A DNA stretch of 28,463 bases from an uncultured Clostridia bacterium (GCA_947627785.1 CANQXC010000102.1:1-28463), one strand, 5' to 3'; counted from the first letter of the stretch, positions 13,897 to 23,600 are shown. The notes: generated from the letters alone by a model not told the origin. Made by a program: numbers and translations.

Positions 13897-14346
13897 TTAT
13901 ATTTTTTCCATTATTTTATCAATGCATTCATCAATTTCTTTTGCACATTCTTCGTATATTTCATAGCTACATCCCCATGGATCATTTATATCTAAATCAT
14001 TCTTTGGATACCCTGCATATTCTTTCATTGTGAATACTTTCCCTGCTAAATTTGGATAACTATTTAATACATTTTTCTTATGTGATGTTGTTGCACATAG
14101 TATAACATCCATTTGTTCTATTGGAGAATCTTCAATATATGTTGCTCTATGCTTTGTTAAATCTACATTATATATTGTTTTTAATACTTGAATTGCCTCA
14201 TAAGTAGATTTTTCTCCGTTTCTTGCAAATACTCCACAAGAGTATACATCGATGTTTTTATTTTGTTTTTTTGCTTTTTCTTCTAACATTACATGCGCCA
14301 TTGCACTTCTGCATATATTTCCTGTACATATAAACATTATTTTCAT
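13897..14346 (-). CDS. Low-molecular-weight protein-tyrosine phosphatase
   Basis: 149 aa from ATG 14346. A GTG at 14370 would add 8 residues, but that segment contains the SD AGAAAGG, so the later start is preferred. The phosphate loop near the N-terminus is CTGNICRS, the C-x5-R-S signature; the general acid Asp is in DINDPWG. The enzyme dephosphorylates phosphotyrosine (or phosphoarginine) in the cytoplasm. In the arginine phosphatase YwlE the residue two before the second Cys is Thr; here it is Ile, which favours the tyrosine phosphatase type. It stands between pcrA and pdp, about 90-100 bp from each, so it is probably a separate unit. Confidence 0.9.
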   Translation of the reverse strand: MKIMFICTGNICRSAMAHVMLEEKAKKQNKNIDVYSCGVFARNGEKSTYEAIQVLKTIYNVDLTKHRATYIEDSPIEQMDVILCATTSHKKNVLNSYPNLAGKVFTMKEYAGYPKNDLDINDPWGCSYEIYEECAKEIDECIDKIMEKI

Positions 14347-14388
14347 ATTATATTTATTCCTTTCTTGCACTAGTCAATTGTTTTACAT

Positions 14389-14426
14389 TGAATAGATATG
14401 AAAACTTTGATTTTTTTATCTATTCA
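14389..14426 (-). terminator. Hairpin after pdp
   Basis: TGAATAGATA (14389-14398) pairs with TATCTATTCA (14417-14426) around an 18-nt loop. It lies 8 bp beyond the pdp stop; the U run is poor, so its role is tentative. Confidence 0.45.
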
Positions 14427-14433
14427 TATATTT

Positions 14434-15735
14434 TTATACTATGCCTAATATATATTCTGGTTCTTTTATTGCATTTGCTGTTATTTGATATGCTTGCTTT
14501 ATATCTTCTACTGCTTGTTTACCTTTTTCTTCACCATTTGCGTGAATATAGGCTAATATTTCACCTTTTTCAACTTTATCTGAAATTTTCTTTTCTAACC
14601 ATATTCCTACTGTATAATCTATACTGTCCTCTTTTTTTATTCTTCCTGCTCCCAAATCTACTGATGTTACTCCAACTTTTTCAGCATCTAATTTTTCTAC
14701 ATAACCTGCTTTTTCAGAAATGACAGGTAATATATATTTTGCCTTTGGGAATTTATCTGGATTTTTTATATATTCAATATCTCCATTTTGATTTCCTACT
14801 AATTCTATAAATTTTTCGTATGCTTTCCCGTTCTCTATATTTTCTAATATTTTTCTTTTATTTTCTTCTATATTTTCTCCATTACCTGATAATTTTATTA
14901 TATAACTTCCTATTTCTAAAACTATTGTTTTTATATCTTGTGGCATATTTCCTTTTAAACATTCTATTGTTTCTATTATTTCTAGTGTGTTTCCAACAGC
15001 TTTTCCTACTGGTTCATCCATGTTTGTAAGCACACATATTGTCTCTCTATTAGCTAAATTTCCTATATTTTTCATCATTTCTGATATTTCCATTGCGTCT
15101 TCCTTTGTTTTCATAAATGCACCATTTCCAACTGTAACATCTAATACTATTTTTTCTGCTCCTGCTGCAATTTTCTTACTCATTATGCTTGATGCTATTA
15201 AAGGCTTACTTTCTACACATGCAATGCTATCTCTTAATGCATATAATTTTTTATCTGCTGGTGCTAAGTTAGCTGTTTGTGTAATTAAACTTATTCCAAT
15301 TTTTTTTACGTTTTGAATAAACTTATCCATTTCAATTACAGTATTATATCCTGGTATTGATTCTAATTTATCTGCTGTTCCTCCTGTAAATCCTAATCCT
15401 CTTCCTGACATTTTGGCGACTGGAATACCTAGGGAAGCAATTATTGGCATTAATACTATTGTTATTTTATCTCCTACTCCTCCTGTACTATGCTTATCAA
15501 CTACAGTTTTCCCTATGCTTGATAAATCTAATATTTCGCCTGAATGTGCCATTTGTAATGTTAGCTCTGTTGTTTCTTCATCTGTCATACCATTTAAATA
15601 TATTGCCATTACTAACGCAGCTGCTTGATAATCTGTTATATTTCCTTTTACATATTCTTCTACAAAATATTTTATTTCTTCTTTGTTTAAGGATTCCTTA
15701 TCTCTCTTTTTGGCTATTATTTGCTGTATATTCAA
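14434..15735 (-). CDS. pdp: Pyrimidine-nucleoside phosphorylase
   Basis: 433 aa, family length. It splits uridine, thymidine or deoxyuridine with phosphate to the free base and (deoxy)ribose-1-phosphate in nucleoside salvage. The phosphate-binding loop KHSTGGVGDK is at 81-90. The family signature SGRGLGFTGGTADKLES is at 110-126. The base-binding segment ALRDSIACVESKPL is near 170. The start is TTG (15733-15735), 7 nt after GAGGTG; that SD overlaps the stop codon of rnhB 12 bp upstream, so the two are translationally coupled. A strict thymidine phosphorylase (deoA) is hard to exclude by eye, but Pdp is the usual Firmicutes form. Confidence 0.93.
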   Translation of the reverse strand: MNIQQIIAKKRDKESLNKEEIKYFVEEYVKGNITDYQAAALVMAIYLNGMTDEETTELTLQMAHSGEILDLSSIGKTVVDKHSTGGVGDKITIVLMPIIASLGIPVAKMSGRGLGFTGGTADKLESIPGYNTVIEMDKFIQNVKKIGISLITQTANLAPADKKLYALRDSIACVESKPLIASSIMSKKIAAGAEKIVLDVTVGNGAFMKTKEDAMEISEMMKNIGNLANRETICVLTNMDEPVGKAVGNTLEIIETIECLKGNMPQDIKTIVLEIGSYIIKLSGNGENIEENKRKILENIENGKAYEKFIELVGNQNGDIEYIKNPDKFPKAKYILPVISEKAGYVEKLDAEKVGVTSVDLGAGRIKKEDSIDYTVGIWLEKKISDKVEKGEILAYIHANGEEKGKQAVEDIKQAYQITANAIKEPEYILGIV

Positions 15736-15747
15736 TATTTTTCACCT

Positions 15748-16371
15748 CTATATGTTTTTTATGAAACTTTTTCTATGTAATGGACATGGTCCATATTCTC
15801 TTATTGCTTGCATATGTTTTGCTGTACCATAGCCTTTATGTGCATTAAATCCATATTGTGGATATATTTCATCATATTCTCTCATGATTCTATCCCTTGT
15901 AACTTTTGCTATGATTGAAGCTGCTGAAATACTATAAATTTTTGCATCTCCTTTTATTATTGATGTGTATGGTATTTTGCATGTATCTATATGTTCTAAT
16001 GCATCTACTAATATTCTCTCTGGCTTTACCTTCAGATTTGATATTGCCATTGTTAATGCCTTCTTTGTTGCATTTAAAATATTTATCTCGTCTATTTCTT
16101 TTTGATCAATTATTCCTACTGCCCAGTCTACTGCTTCATTCGTTATTTGTTCATAAAGTAATTCTCTCTTTTTTTCTGATATCTTTTTAGAGTCATTTAC
16201 TCCTTCTATAAATGACTCTGGTTTCATTATAGCTACTCCTACAACTACTGGTCCTGCAAGTGGGCCTCTTCCTGCTTCATCAATTCCTGCTATGTATTTT
16301 AAACCACTTTTATATAGCCCTGTTTCATATGCTTTTAGTTCTGTTAATCTCGCTACTTCTTTTTCTTTCAT
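15748..16371 (-). CDS. rnhB: Ribonuclease HII
   Basis: 207 aa. It removes ribonucleotides from DNA and RNA from RNA-DNA hybrids. The catalytic acidic set is visible: D31 and E32 in GIDEAGRGPLAGP, D123 in LVDALEH, and D142 in KGDAK before the SISAASIIAKVTRD segment. The C-terminal YGFNAHKGYGTAKH and GPCPLHRKSF are typical. It is the middle gene of a unit with a pilin-like gene 15 bp upstream and pdp 12 bp downstream. Confidence 0.96.
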   Translation of the reverse strand: MKEKEVARLTELKAYETGLYKSGLKYIAGIDEAGRGPLAGPVVVGVAIMKPESFIEGVNDSKKISEKKRELLYEQITNEAVDWAVGIIDQKEIDEINILNATKKALTMAISNLKVKPERILVDALEHIDTCKIPYTSIIKGDAKIYSISAASIIAKVTRDRIMREYDEIYPQYGFNAHKGYGTAKHMQAIREYGPCPLHRKSFIKNI

Positions 16372-16386
16372 ATTTTTCTTCTTTCT

Positions 16387-16839
16387 TTATTCTATTTCTG
16401 ATAGTTTGTATTTTCCATCTACTCCTAATGAATAGAATATTTCACCTGAATTATAATCTACTACAAAAAATTTTGTTTCATTTATTTCTACATCATTTAC
16501 GCCATGTTTTTGTAGTTCTTCTTTATTTAATATGTATAAGTTTGCATTTTCCTGTGTTTGCATACTTTCTTTTAATTTTTCTGAAATATTATATCCTGTT
16601 GTATTGTCTTCTAAATTTAAATTTACTCCCTCTAAAGGATTATTTTCTTCATCTACTATGTGTTTATTTTGTATGTTTGTAATTACTGTTTGTATTGCAA
16701 GCATTGTTGCTTTTGTATCTTCTACTTCTTGTTTGCTTATATATTTTTTTGCATATTGCAGTCCCGCAAATATAATTATTCCTACGGCTACTATGATTAT
16801 AACCAAGGCAATAATTGTGAGACCTGATTCTTTTTTCAT
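16387..16839 (-). CDS. Pilin-like (type III prepilin signal) membrane protein
   Basis: 150 aa. The N-terminus MKKESGLTIIALVIIIVAVG resembles a type IV prepilin/pseudopilin: a short basic leader, Gly at position 6 and an unbroken hydrophobic helix (7-27). The Glu at mature position 5 of true pilins is replaced by Ala, a variant common in AT-rich Clostridia. The rest is a mixed globular domain (VEDTKATMLAIQTVITNIQN, then a C-terminal FFVVDYNSGEIFYSLGVDGKY). No pilus assembly genes are in the window. It is the first gene of the rnhB-pdp unit, behind a strong promoter. It may be a secretion or surface pseudopilin, or simply a single-span membrane protein. Confidence 0.6.
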   Translation of the reverse strand: MKKESGLTIIALVIIIVAVGIIIFAGLQYAKKYISKQEVEDTKATMLAIQTVITNIQNKHIVDEENNPLEGVNLNLEDNTTGYNISEKLKESMQTQENANLYILNKEELQKHGVNDVEINETKFFVVDYNSGEIFYSLGVDGKYKLSEIE

Positions 16840-16873
16840 TTTTACTCACATTCCTTTCAAAAATTCTTATTAT

Positions 16874-16902
16874 ATTATATATGTATAATCCATTTTTTTC
16901 AA
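16874..16902 (-). promoter_or_regulatory. Promoter of the pilin-like/rnhB/pdp unit
   Basis: Minus strand TTGAAA (16897-16902), 17-bp spacer, TATAAT (16874-16879). Confidence 0.75.
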
Positions 16903-17043
16903 TACAGTTTTTTAAATATTTTCTATTCTAGTTAATTAAAAAGGAGAATTTTATTCTTTATAATATAATTTTAATTTTTAATATCATTAAAAAAATTGTT
17001 ATCTATTTTCTGCTACTCAGCAGCATAAATTGCTTTATTTATT

Positions 17044-17072
17044 TTGTAAATTTATGTTAATTATGTTATAAT
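17044..17072 (+). promoter_or_regulatory. Promoter of the 50-aa basic protein gene
   Basis: TTGTAA (17044-17049), 17-bp spacer, TATAAT (17067-17072). A small CATAG/CTATG hairpin lies in the 5' UTR. Confidence 0.65.
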
Positions 17073-17120
17073 TATTTTACATAGTTTTTTGCTATGAATT
17101 ATTTATTGGAGGTTTTTTGT

Positions 17121-17273
17121 ATGTCTACACCCTCACGGACTAAATTGCTTCTTGAGCTTGAACGATTAAAAAGGAAAAGCTCAGCAAAAAATCCACCATC
17201 ACAGCAGCTGAGTCCTTCTCGGGAAGCACATCTTCGCCGGGTAGCGATGATGCACAACAGAAAAAGACGGTAA
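17121..17273 (+). CDS. 50-aa highly basic protein, unknown function
   Basis: ATG 17121 follows TGGAGG (8-nt spacer). The protein starts MSTPSRTKLLLELERLKRK, has a Pro/Ser/Gln-rich middle (NPPSQQLSPSREAHLRR) and ends in MHNRKRR. It contains about a third Lys/Arg/His, one short helix and no membrane segment, so nucleic-acid binding is plausible but not shown. The codons (CGG, CGC, CAG, CTG, CTC) and a GC content near one half stand out sharply from the roughly 28 percent GC around it. It has its own promoter and a GC-rich terminator 14 bp after the stop, like the 38-aa gene at 11289. No family recognised; possibly recently acquired. Confidence 0.65.
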   Translation: MSTPSRTKLLLELERLKRKSSAKNPPSQQLSPSREAHLRRVAMMHNRKRR

Positions 17274-17286
17274 TTTTTCTGTTATC

Positions 17287-17310
17287 GGAGGCAATTTTTT
17301 GCCTCCTTTT
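17287..17310 (+). terminator. Terminator of the 50-aa gene
   Basis: GGAGGCAA (17287-17294) pairs with TTGCCTCC (17299-17306), loop TTTT, followed by TTTT and a further T-rich stretch. Confidence 0.85.
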
Positions 17311-17331
17311 AATTTTTTTTTAAGTTTTCCC

Positions 17332-17359
17332 TTGTATTATTTAAAATGTAATATATAAT
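17332..17359 (+). promoter_or_regulatory. Possible promoter of the HtrA gene
   Basis: TTGTAT (17332-17337), 16-bp spacer, TATAAT (17354-17359). It would give a 5' UTR of about 140 nt; no riboswitch is recognised in it. Confidence 0.45.
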
Positions 17360-17505
17360 ATAATTTTAAAATAATAATTAGTGATTTAATTTTATATACT
17401 GTATTAAAGTAAAATTTTATTATCACAAATTATTAAATGAACAAATATGTGAGATTTTATTATAAATCTTATAAATATATTACACAAGAAAGGAATGAAT
17501 TTGTT

Positions 17506-18708
17506 ATGGAAAACAATGATGATTTTTTTCAAAAGTTTGACTATTCAAAAGAGCCTAAATCTCATAGTAACAGTGTTTTATCTACTATTTTAGTATCATT
17601 TATTTCAGCTATAATTGGAGCTGTTTGTGCAGTTCTAATTTATACTAATGTCACGGCAAATAACACAGGAAAAGAGGTAGCAGCAGTGGATTCTAGCTCA
17701 ACATCTTCTAATAATAGCTCTCAATTTACTAATCCAAACTTAACACAAGTATCTTTATCAAAATATTCAGATACTGCAATTTATGCTGCTAATAAGGTGC
17801 TTCCTTCTATGGTTAGTATTTCCGTAGAATATCAAATATCATATTTTGGTAGAACGCAAACAGCTTCTGGCTCTGGCTCTGGTATTATTATAAGTGAAGA
17901 TGGATATATACTTACAAATAATCATGTTATTAGTTCTGCTGATACATCTTCATTTTATCAAGTTTCAGATGCAACATCAATAAAAGTTTCTATTTATGGA
18001 GATGATACAGAATATACAGCTCAAGTTGTTGGTACTGATAGTGAAACAGATTTAGCTGTTTTAAAAATAGATAAAACTGGTCTTACTGCTGCAGAATTAG
18101 GAGATTCAAGCTCTGTTCAAGTTGGTGAATTTGTTTTAGCTATTGGTGATCCTTATGGCTTAGAATATTCTGTTACTGCTGGTATTGTAAGTGCTCTAAA
18201 TAGAGAAATGAATGTTGACGATACTACTTACCACGTTATTCAAGCTGATTGCGCTATTAACTCTGGTAATAGCGGTGGTGCTCTTGTTAATAGCAAAGGT
18301 CAAGTTATTGGTATAACTACTTTAAAACTTGCTGGAACTGGTATTGAAGGAGTTAGTTTTGCAATTCCTATCAATAATACTACAGATATTTATAAAGAAT
18401 TAATTGAACATGGAAAAATTGCAAGACCTTTTATTGGTATTGCGGGACTTGATTTAGATGAATCAACTGCAATTAGAAATGGTTTAACAAAAGGAATTTA
18501 TGTTGATAGTGTTGTAGAAGATAGTAGTGCTGAAAAAGCTGGTATAAAAGCTGGAGATGTTATTGTTAAAGTTGATGGTCAAAGTGTTTATACTATGGAT
18601 GAATTAAATGCAATAAAAGATACCAAAAATATTGGTGATGAAATTGAAATTACTCTTTATAGAAGAAATGAAGAAATTACAATAAAATTAACACTTGGTG
18701 AAAAATAA
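17506..18708 (+). CDS. HtrA/DegP-like membrane-anchored serine protease with PDZ domain
   Basis: 400 aa from ATG 17506, which follows AGAAAGGAA. An in-frame ATG at 17437 lacks an SD and would add 23 residues that include this SD. Residues 1-25 are cytoplasmic, 26-48 a membrane segment (STILVSFISAIIGAVCAVL), then a Ser/Thr/Asn linker to about 85. The trypsin-like domain has the full triad: H140 in LTNNHVI, D182 in SETDLAVLKI, S256 in NSGNSGGAL. One PDZ domain occupies about 306-398 (GIAGLDLDES, KAGIKAGDVIVKVDG). It should degrade or chaperone misfolded exported proteins at the outer face of the membrane. It is a single-gene unit, convergent with the udg-coaE genes across a shared terminator. 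Confidence 0.95.
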   Translation: MENNDDFFQKFDYSKEPKSHSNSVLSTILVSFISAIIGAVCAVLIYTNVTANNTGKEVAAVDSSSTSSNNSSQFTNPNLTQVSLSKYSDTAIYAANKVLPSMVSISVEYQISYFGRTQTASGSGSGIIISEDGYILTNNHVISSADTSSFYQVSDATSIKVSIYGDDTEYTAQVVGTDSETDLAVLKIDKTGLTAAELGDSSSVQVGEFVLAIGDPYGLEYSVTAGIVSALNREMNVDDTTYHVIQADCAINSGNSGGALVNSKGQVIGITTLKLAGTGIEGVSFAIPINNTTDIYKELIEHGKIARPFIGIAGLDLDESTAIRNGLTKGIYVDSVVEDSSAEKAGIKAGDVIVKVDGQSVYTMDELNAIKDTKNIGDEIEITLYRRNEEITIKLTLGEK

Positions 18709-18749
18709 TAGATTATTTCTTTAGTTCAAAATTTATAAATACACATACA

Positions 18750-18784
18750 AAAAAACCTTCCATAAATACTACGGAAGGTTTTTT
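18750..18784. terminator. Bidirectional terminator between htrA-like gene and udg
   Basis: AAAAAACCTTCC (18750-18761) pairs perfectly with GGAAGGTTTTTT (18773-18784), 11-nt loop. The A6 and T6 ends serve both convergent transcripts. Confidence 0.88.
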
Positions 18785-18787
18785 AAG

Positions 18788-19333
18788 TTATATTTCATTT
18801 GTTATCATTTTCAGATCCTGCCAAAAATTTATTTTTTTTGTTTCATCTCTTAAAAGTGCTGCTGGATGAAATGTTGGAAGTATTCTTCTTCCATCTTTTT
18901 CAAACCATTTACCTCTACTTGCTGTTATACCATATTGCTCTCCTAGTATATTTTTTAGAGCTACACTACCTAGCAATATTATAATTTCTGGATTTACTAA
19001 ATTTATTTGTGTTTCTATGTATTCTTTGCATGCATCTGCTTCATCTTTTTCTGGATTTCTATTCTGTGGAGGCCTGCATTTTACTATGTTAGCTATATAT
19101 ACTTCCTCTCTTTTTATTCCTACTCCCTCAAAAGCTTTGTTCATTAATTGTCCTGCTTTTCCTACAAATGGAATGCCTTGAGCATCCTCGTCTGCTCCTG
19201 GTCCTTCTCCTATAAACATTATTTTTGCTTTTTTATTTCCTGTTCCTATAACTACATTTTTTCTTCCATTCCATAACTTGCATTTTTTACAGTTATTACA
19301 AGCTTGTTCTAATTCATCCCAATTTTGGTACAT
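18788..19333 (-). CDS. Type-4 uracil-DNA glycosylase (Fe-S)
   Basis: 181 aa. It removes uracil from DNA to start base excision repair. The four cysteines expected for the [4Fe-4S] cluster of family 4 are C15, C18, C86 (VKCRPPQNRNP) and C102. Motif 1 is GEGPGADEDAQGIPFVG (about 42-58) and motif 2 is HPAALLRD near residue 157. The extra C12 is probably not a ligand. The start codon lies 25 bp inside the end of coaE, and its SD TTGGAGG is within coaE, so the pair is translationally coupled. Confidence 0.92.
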   Translation of the reverse strand: MYQNWDELEQACNNCKKCKLWNGRKNVVIGTGNKKAKIMFIGEGPGADEDAQGIPFVGKAGQLMNKAFEGVGIKREEVYIANIVKCRPPQNRNPEKDEADACKEYIETQINLVNPEIIILLGSVALKNILGEQYGITASRGKWFEKDGRRILPTFHPAALLRDETKKINFWQDLKMITNEI

Positions 19334-19887
19334 ATTTCCTCCAAATTTATTTCTTCTATTTTATTATTATTTTCAATTACATAGTCCGATTTTGCTTTAT
19401 AATATTCTTCATTTTTTTGTATATTTAATCTTTCTATTGCTATTTGTTTTTCTATTTTATCTCTTTTACAAATTCTATCTATTTTTATATCTTGCCTTGC
19501 TATAACTGATATTGTAAATTCGCAAATTTTATCTAATCCACTTTCAAATAATAATGGTGCATCTATTATTATGTATTTTAATTTAATTTTATTTATTTTA
19601 TTTTTTATCTCATTTACTACATAATAATATGTTAAATTATCTAATTGTTCTCTCTTTTCTTTATTATTATATATTATTTCGGCTAATTTTTTTCTATTAA
19701 GTTTATTTTCTATTAAAATTTTATTACCGAATAATTCTATTATTTTTTTCAAATATTCTGTTTCAGTATTTGTCATTTCCTTTACTACTTTATCTGCATC
19801 TATTATTTGTGCATTTATTTTTTTTGCTAATATTTTTGCAATTTCACTTTTTCCTGAACCAGAATTACCTGTAATTCCTATTATCAT
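19309..19887 (-). CDS. coaE: Dephospho-CoA kinase
   Basis: 192 aa. It catalyses the last step of coenzyme A synthesis, phosphorylation of the 3' hydroxyl of dephospho-CoA. P-loop GNSGSGKS is at residues 7-14. The substrate segment IIDADKVVKEM is at about 28-38 and the lid region lies near 85-120 (IIIDAPLLFESGLDK). The C-terminal VIENNN is typical. SD AAGGAAG precedes ATG 19887. Its end overlaps the uracil-DNA glycosylase gene, while coaD, the preceding step of the same pathway, lies 154 bp upstream. Confidence 0.94.
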   Translation of the reverse strand: MIIGITGNSGSGKSEIAKILAKKINAQIIDADKVVKEMTNTETEYLKKIIELFGNKILIENKLNRKKLAEIIYNNKEKREQLDNLTYYYVVNEIKNKINKIKLKYIIIDAPLLFESGLDKICEFTISVIARQDIKIDRICKRDKIEKQIAIERLNIQKNEEYYKAKSDYVIENNNKIEEINLEEICTKIGMN

Positions 19888-19923
19888 ATTTTCTTCCTTT
19901 TTAAAATTTTTTTATTAATTATT

Positions 19924-20043
19924 ATTTTTTATTAAATATATTTAATTTTATTTTCTTATAATATTTTTTATTAATTCTATTTTGTTATTTTTTATTGTCT
20001 ATTTTTTATTATTTTTTAATTTAATTATTTAATATTTTTTATT
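19924..20043. repeat. AT-only spacer with repeated ATTTTTTATT
   Basis: Five exact copies of ATTTTTTATT start at 19924, 19963, 19987, 20001 and 20034 in the gap between coaE and coaD, irregularly spaced. No gene or terminator is recognisable. The last copy reaches into the coaD stop codon. Confidence 0.5.
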
Positions 20044-20518
20044 ATTTTTTTTCATTTATAAGTTTTGCAATTTGCTTTGGTACATATTCATCTATACTAA
20101 CATTATTATTCCATAATTCCATTACTAAACTAGATGAAAGATATCCCAAATCACCTGCTCTAAAATAACAAGTATCTAATCCAAATATTTTTTCATTATT
20201 TTCCGCAATATTCTCTTCATATTGGTAATCTGTCCCATTCCTTAAACCTCTTATTAAAATATTTGCTCCCCACTTTTTTGCTTCTTCTGCTGTTAAGCCA
20301 GAATATAGAGTTACTTCCACATTATTTAGTTTTAATTCATTGATTGTTTCTTCTATTGCTATTTTCATTTTTTCTTTATCTAGTCTAATTTCTTTTTCAC
20401 TATTATAAGCTAATCCTATAATTATTTTATCGAAACATTGGGCTGCTTTTTTTACAATTTGTAAATGTCCATTTGTAAATGGATCAAATGATCCTGCATA
20501 AAATCCTATTTTATCCAT
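20042..20518 (-). CDS. coaD: Pantetheine-phosphate adenylyltransferase
   Basis: 158 aa from ATG 20518, close to the 159-160 aa usual for the family. The ATG just before it (20521) is also possible, but AGGAG is better spaced for the second; an upstream extension to 20569 has no SD. It transfers AMP from ATP to 4'-phosphopantetheine. The nucleotidyltransferase motif is GSFDPFTNGHL near residue 9, and the ISSxLV-type C-terminal segment is YLSSSLVMELWNNNVSIDEYVP. The central RGLRNGTDYQYE is diagnostic. It lies between addB and coaE on the same strand. Confidence 0.95.
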   Translation of the reverse strand: MDKIGFYAGSFDPFTNGHLQIVKKAAQCFDKIIIGLAYNSEKEIRLDKEKMKIAIEETINELKLNNVEVTLYSGLTAEEAKKWGANILIRGLRNGTDYQYEENIAENNEKIFGLDTCYFRAGDLGYLSSSLVMELWNNNVSIDEYVPKQIAKLINEKK

Positions 20519-20656
20519 CATTATTCTCCTTTTATAGTTAAATAACATTTTATATATTATAATAAACAAAAATATTAAAATATAATATTATTTCATTTAT
20601 ATAATTTTATAAAAATATTAATTATATTTTATTAAATATTCCTTGTTTATAATATT

Positions 20657-23600
20657 TTAATTATTTTTTATTTCTTCTAATATCATTTCCTTTGATTTAT
20701 TTTGTAAATATTCATATTCGTTTATACTTGGATTAAATCCACATATTGTTTTATATTCGCAATATTTACATGATGTTGTTTTATTTTTTTTATTATACAT
20801 AGGCTTTATATCTATTTTACCACTTAATATTTCTTTTGCAATCTGTTTTATTATTTTTTTTGTTGTATTTTGCAATTTTTGAAACTCTTCCTTAGTAATA
20901 GTGCTAGAACGACTTTCACTTATATTACCATCTTTATTTAAATATACAGGTATAATACTTGAGCTTCCTTTTTCTATATTTTTATCCATCATTTTTATAA
21001 CCTTAATATCTGCTAGAATCAACCCTTTCATCTTAAAACTCTTTCTTATTCTCTCTTCGATTTCTTCATCATTTAAATTTCTATTTTCAGATATTATTGG
21101 TTCTATTAAATTAAAATATAATATTCCTGCTGGCTCTCTATTTTCTTTTTCTGATATTGCATCAACATAAGTTAAAAGTTGTATTTGAGTTCCTGCAATT
21201 ACTTGATTTAAGTCTATATTTTTTTCTGATGATTTATAATCTATAATTCTTATAAATTTTCCTTCTTCATTTTCTGCAATATCTATTCTATCCACTTTTC
21301 CTATAATCTCTATATTATCTATTGTTTTATTAAATTCTACCTCATGACCTGATGGCCTAAAATCGCTTATTTTCATTTGATATACAATATATTTAATTGA
21401 TGTTTGTATTGTTTTTTTAAGTCTATTTGTTAATACTATAAATTTAGCAGAACTTGAAAATATATAATTTTTTTCTAATTTTAATTTTTCATCTATTATT
21501 TCATTTATTATTTTTTCTATTTCTTTGTCTTCTATCTCTCGTATGTTTTCTACTGTTTCAAAAAATGTATCTAAAACCTCATGCATAAAAGAACCTGTAT
21601 CTAAAGCTTTTATTTTATATTCTTCTTCTTCTTTAATTTTTAATCCATATTTTAAATGAAATGAGAATGGACATTTCTTATATTGTTCTAATTTTGATAT
21701 ACTTGTTTTTAATGTTTTTCCATATAATTTTTTAATATTTTCTTCATTTATTTTTTCTGCTATATTTGTATATTCTAATCCTTTTAAACTATTTTTTAAT
21801 TTATTTTTCCAAATATCATTTTTATTGTACCAATTAAATATATCTATCCATATATCATCTATTTTTTGATTATTTTTCATTTTTCTTATATTTTTTAATA
21901 ATTCCTCAAATGTTGCATTTATATTGCCTATTTCAAATTTTTCCTCTATTATATTGCTTTCCTCTTGAATTTGTGGAAATATTTTTTTTATTTTTGATAT
22001 TAATATTGATGGTCTAAGTGTTGCACCATCTTTATTTGCAGATACATATGATATATATAATTTCTCTTCCGCTGTTGTTAAAGCTTTATATATATTAAAT
22101 TGGTCTTCGTATAAGTTTTCTAATGTTCCTTTTGCAAGTTCTAAATCTATTTCTTTTAATATTTCTCTATCTTTATCATTTATAAATCCTTCATTTTTAT
22201 TTACACTTGGAAATACTCCATCATTTACTCCCATAATAAATACTACTTTTACTTTATGACTTCTGGTCCTGTCTATATCTCCTACTATTACTTGATCTAT
22301 TACTTGCGGTATTTTTCCTAATTCCTTATTAGCTAGTCCAATTTTTAAAATTTCTTTATATTTATCAACTGACATTTTTTCATCTTTGAAAAATATCACT
22401 ATTTCATCTAATACATCTACTAAAATATCGTTACTTGCTTTATATTCTTCTGCTTTTTCTATTTCTCCTATTTTTTCTAATTTTTTTATTTTTTCGTTTA
22501 ATTTTTCTGCAATATTGTTTTTTAACAAATATTTATATATTTGTTCTGATATCTCTTGAGCCGTTTTCTCTTTATTAAAACTATTTTTTAATTCTACTAA
22601 TGGTTCTACTATTTTTTTTCTTAAATTATTAAATTCATTCCAATCTTTCTTATACCATTTGCTTCTATCTATTCCGTATTTTTTACAATATTTTTCTAGT
22701 TCATATATTTCGTTTTCTTCAATATCTGTAAAACCTGATTTTATATAATTAAAAACATATTCACTCTTCCAATTATTTGCAAAAATTTCTAAAATTGATA
22801 GTACATATTTTATTAAAATATTTTCTGTGATTTCTGATTTTTCATCTATAAAAATTGGTATATTATATTTTCCAAATACTGCTTTAATTATATTATTTAT
22901 TTCGTTTAAATTTTTTGTAATAATCGCTATATCTTTATATTGTATTTTTTCTTCTCTTACTAATTTTGTTATTTCTCCAGCAATGCGTTCTATTTCTGAA
23001 TATGGTGTGCTTGCTAAAAATAATTTTATATTTTTATTTTTTTTATTATACTTTATAAATTTATTGTTATAAATATTTTCTTCTAAGTGATTTAATTCTT
23101 CATTTTTAAACCTATATTTTTTTTCTAAAAAAATTGGTTTTTCTATTTTTTTATCCACATTTTGTGCACAATCTGTTAATATCTTTATAAAATTTTTATT
23201 AAAATAAAATATATCAGTCTCTTGAGTTGTATTATTTTCTAAATTATCTGTGCATACTGTAACATTTACTTGTTCTGCTTTTTTTAATATTTCTGTTAAT
23301 ATTTTATATTCTTGAGTGGTAAAACCAGCAAATTCATCTATGTATACTATTGCATTATTAAACATTTTACTTTCTGGAATTTTTTCATATAATCTTGTTA
23401 ATACATCTTCTTCATCTATATATTTATTTTTTATGTTTTCTTCATATAATTTATATATTTTATTTATGTCATTAAGTTTTGCCTTTAGTTTTATATCTTC
23501 TATTTTTTCTATTTTTTCGTCTATTTTTTGTGTTGTTATGCTGTGTTTTTTCATTTCTGTAATCTCTTTTAATACTAATTCTATGTTGTCTTGTGAATTA

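Noticed and set aside
23151..23159. TTATCCACA, a perfect DnaA box
   Set aside because: It is single, lies inside the addB coding region, and no other boxes or dnaA/dnaN genes are near; a chance match, not an origin.
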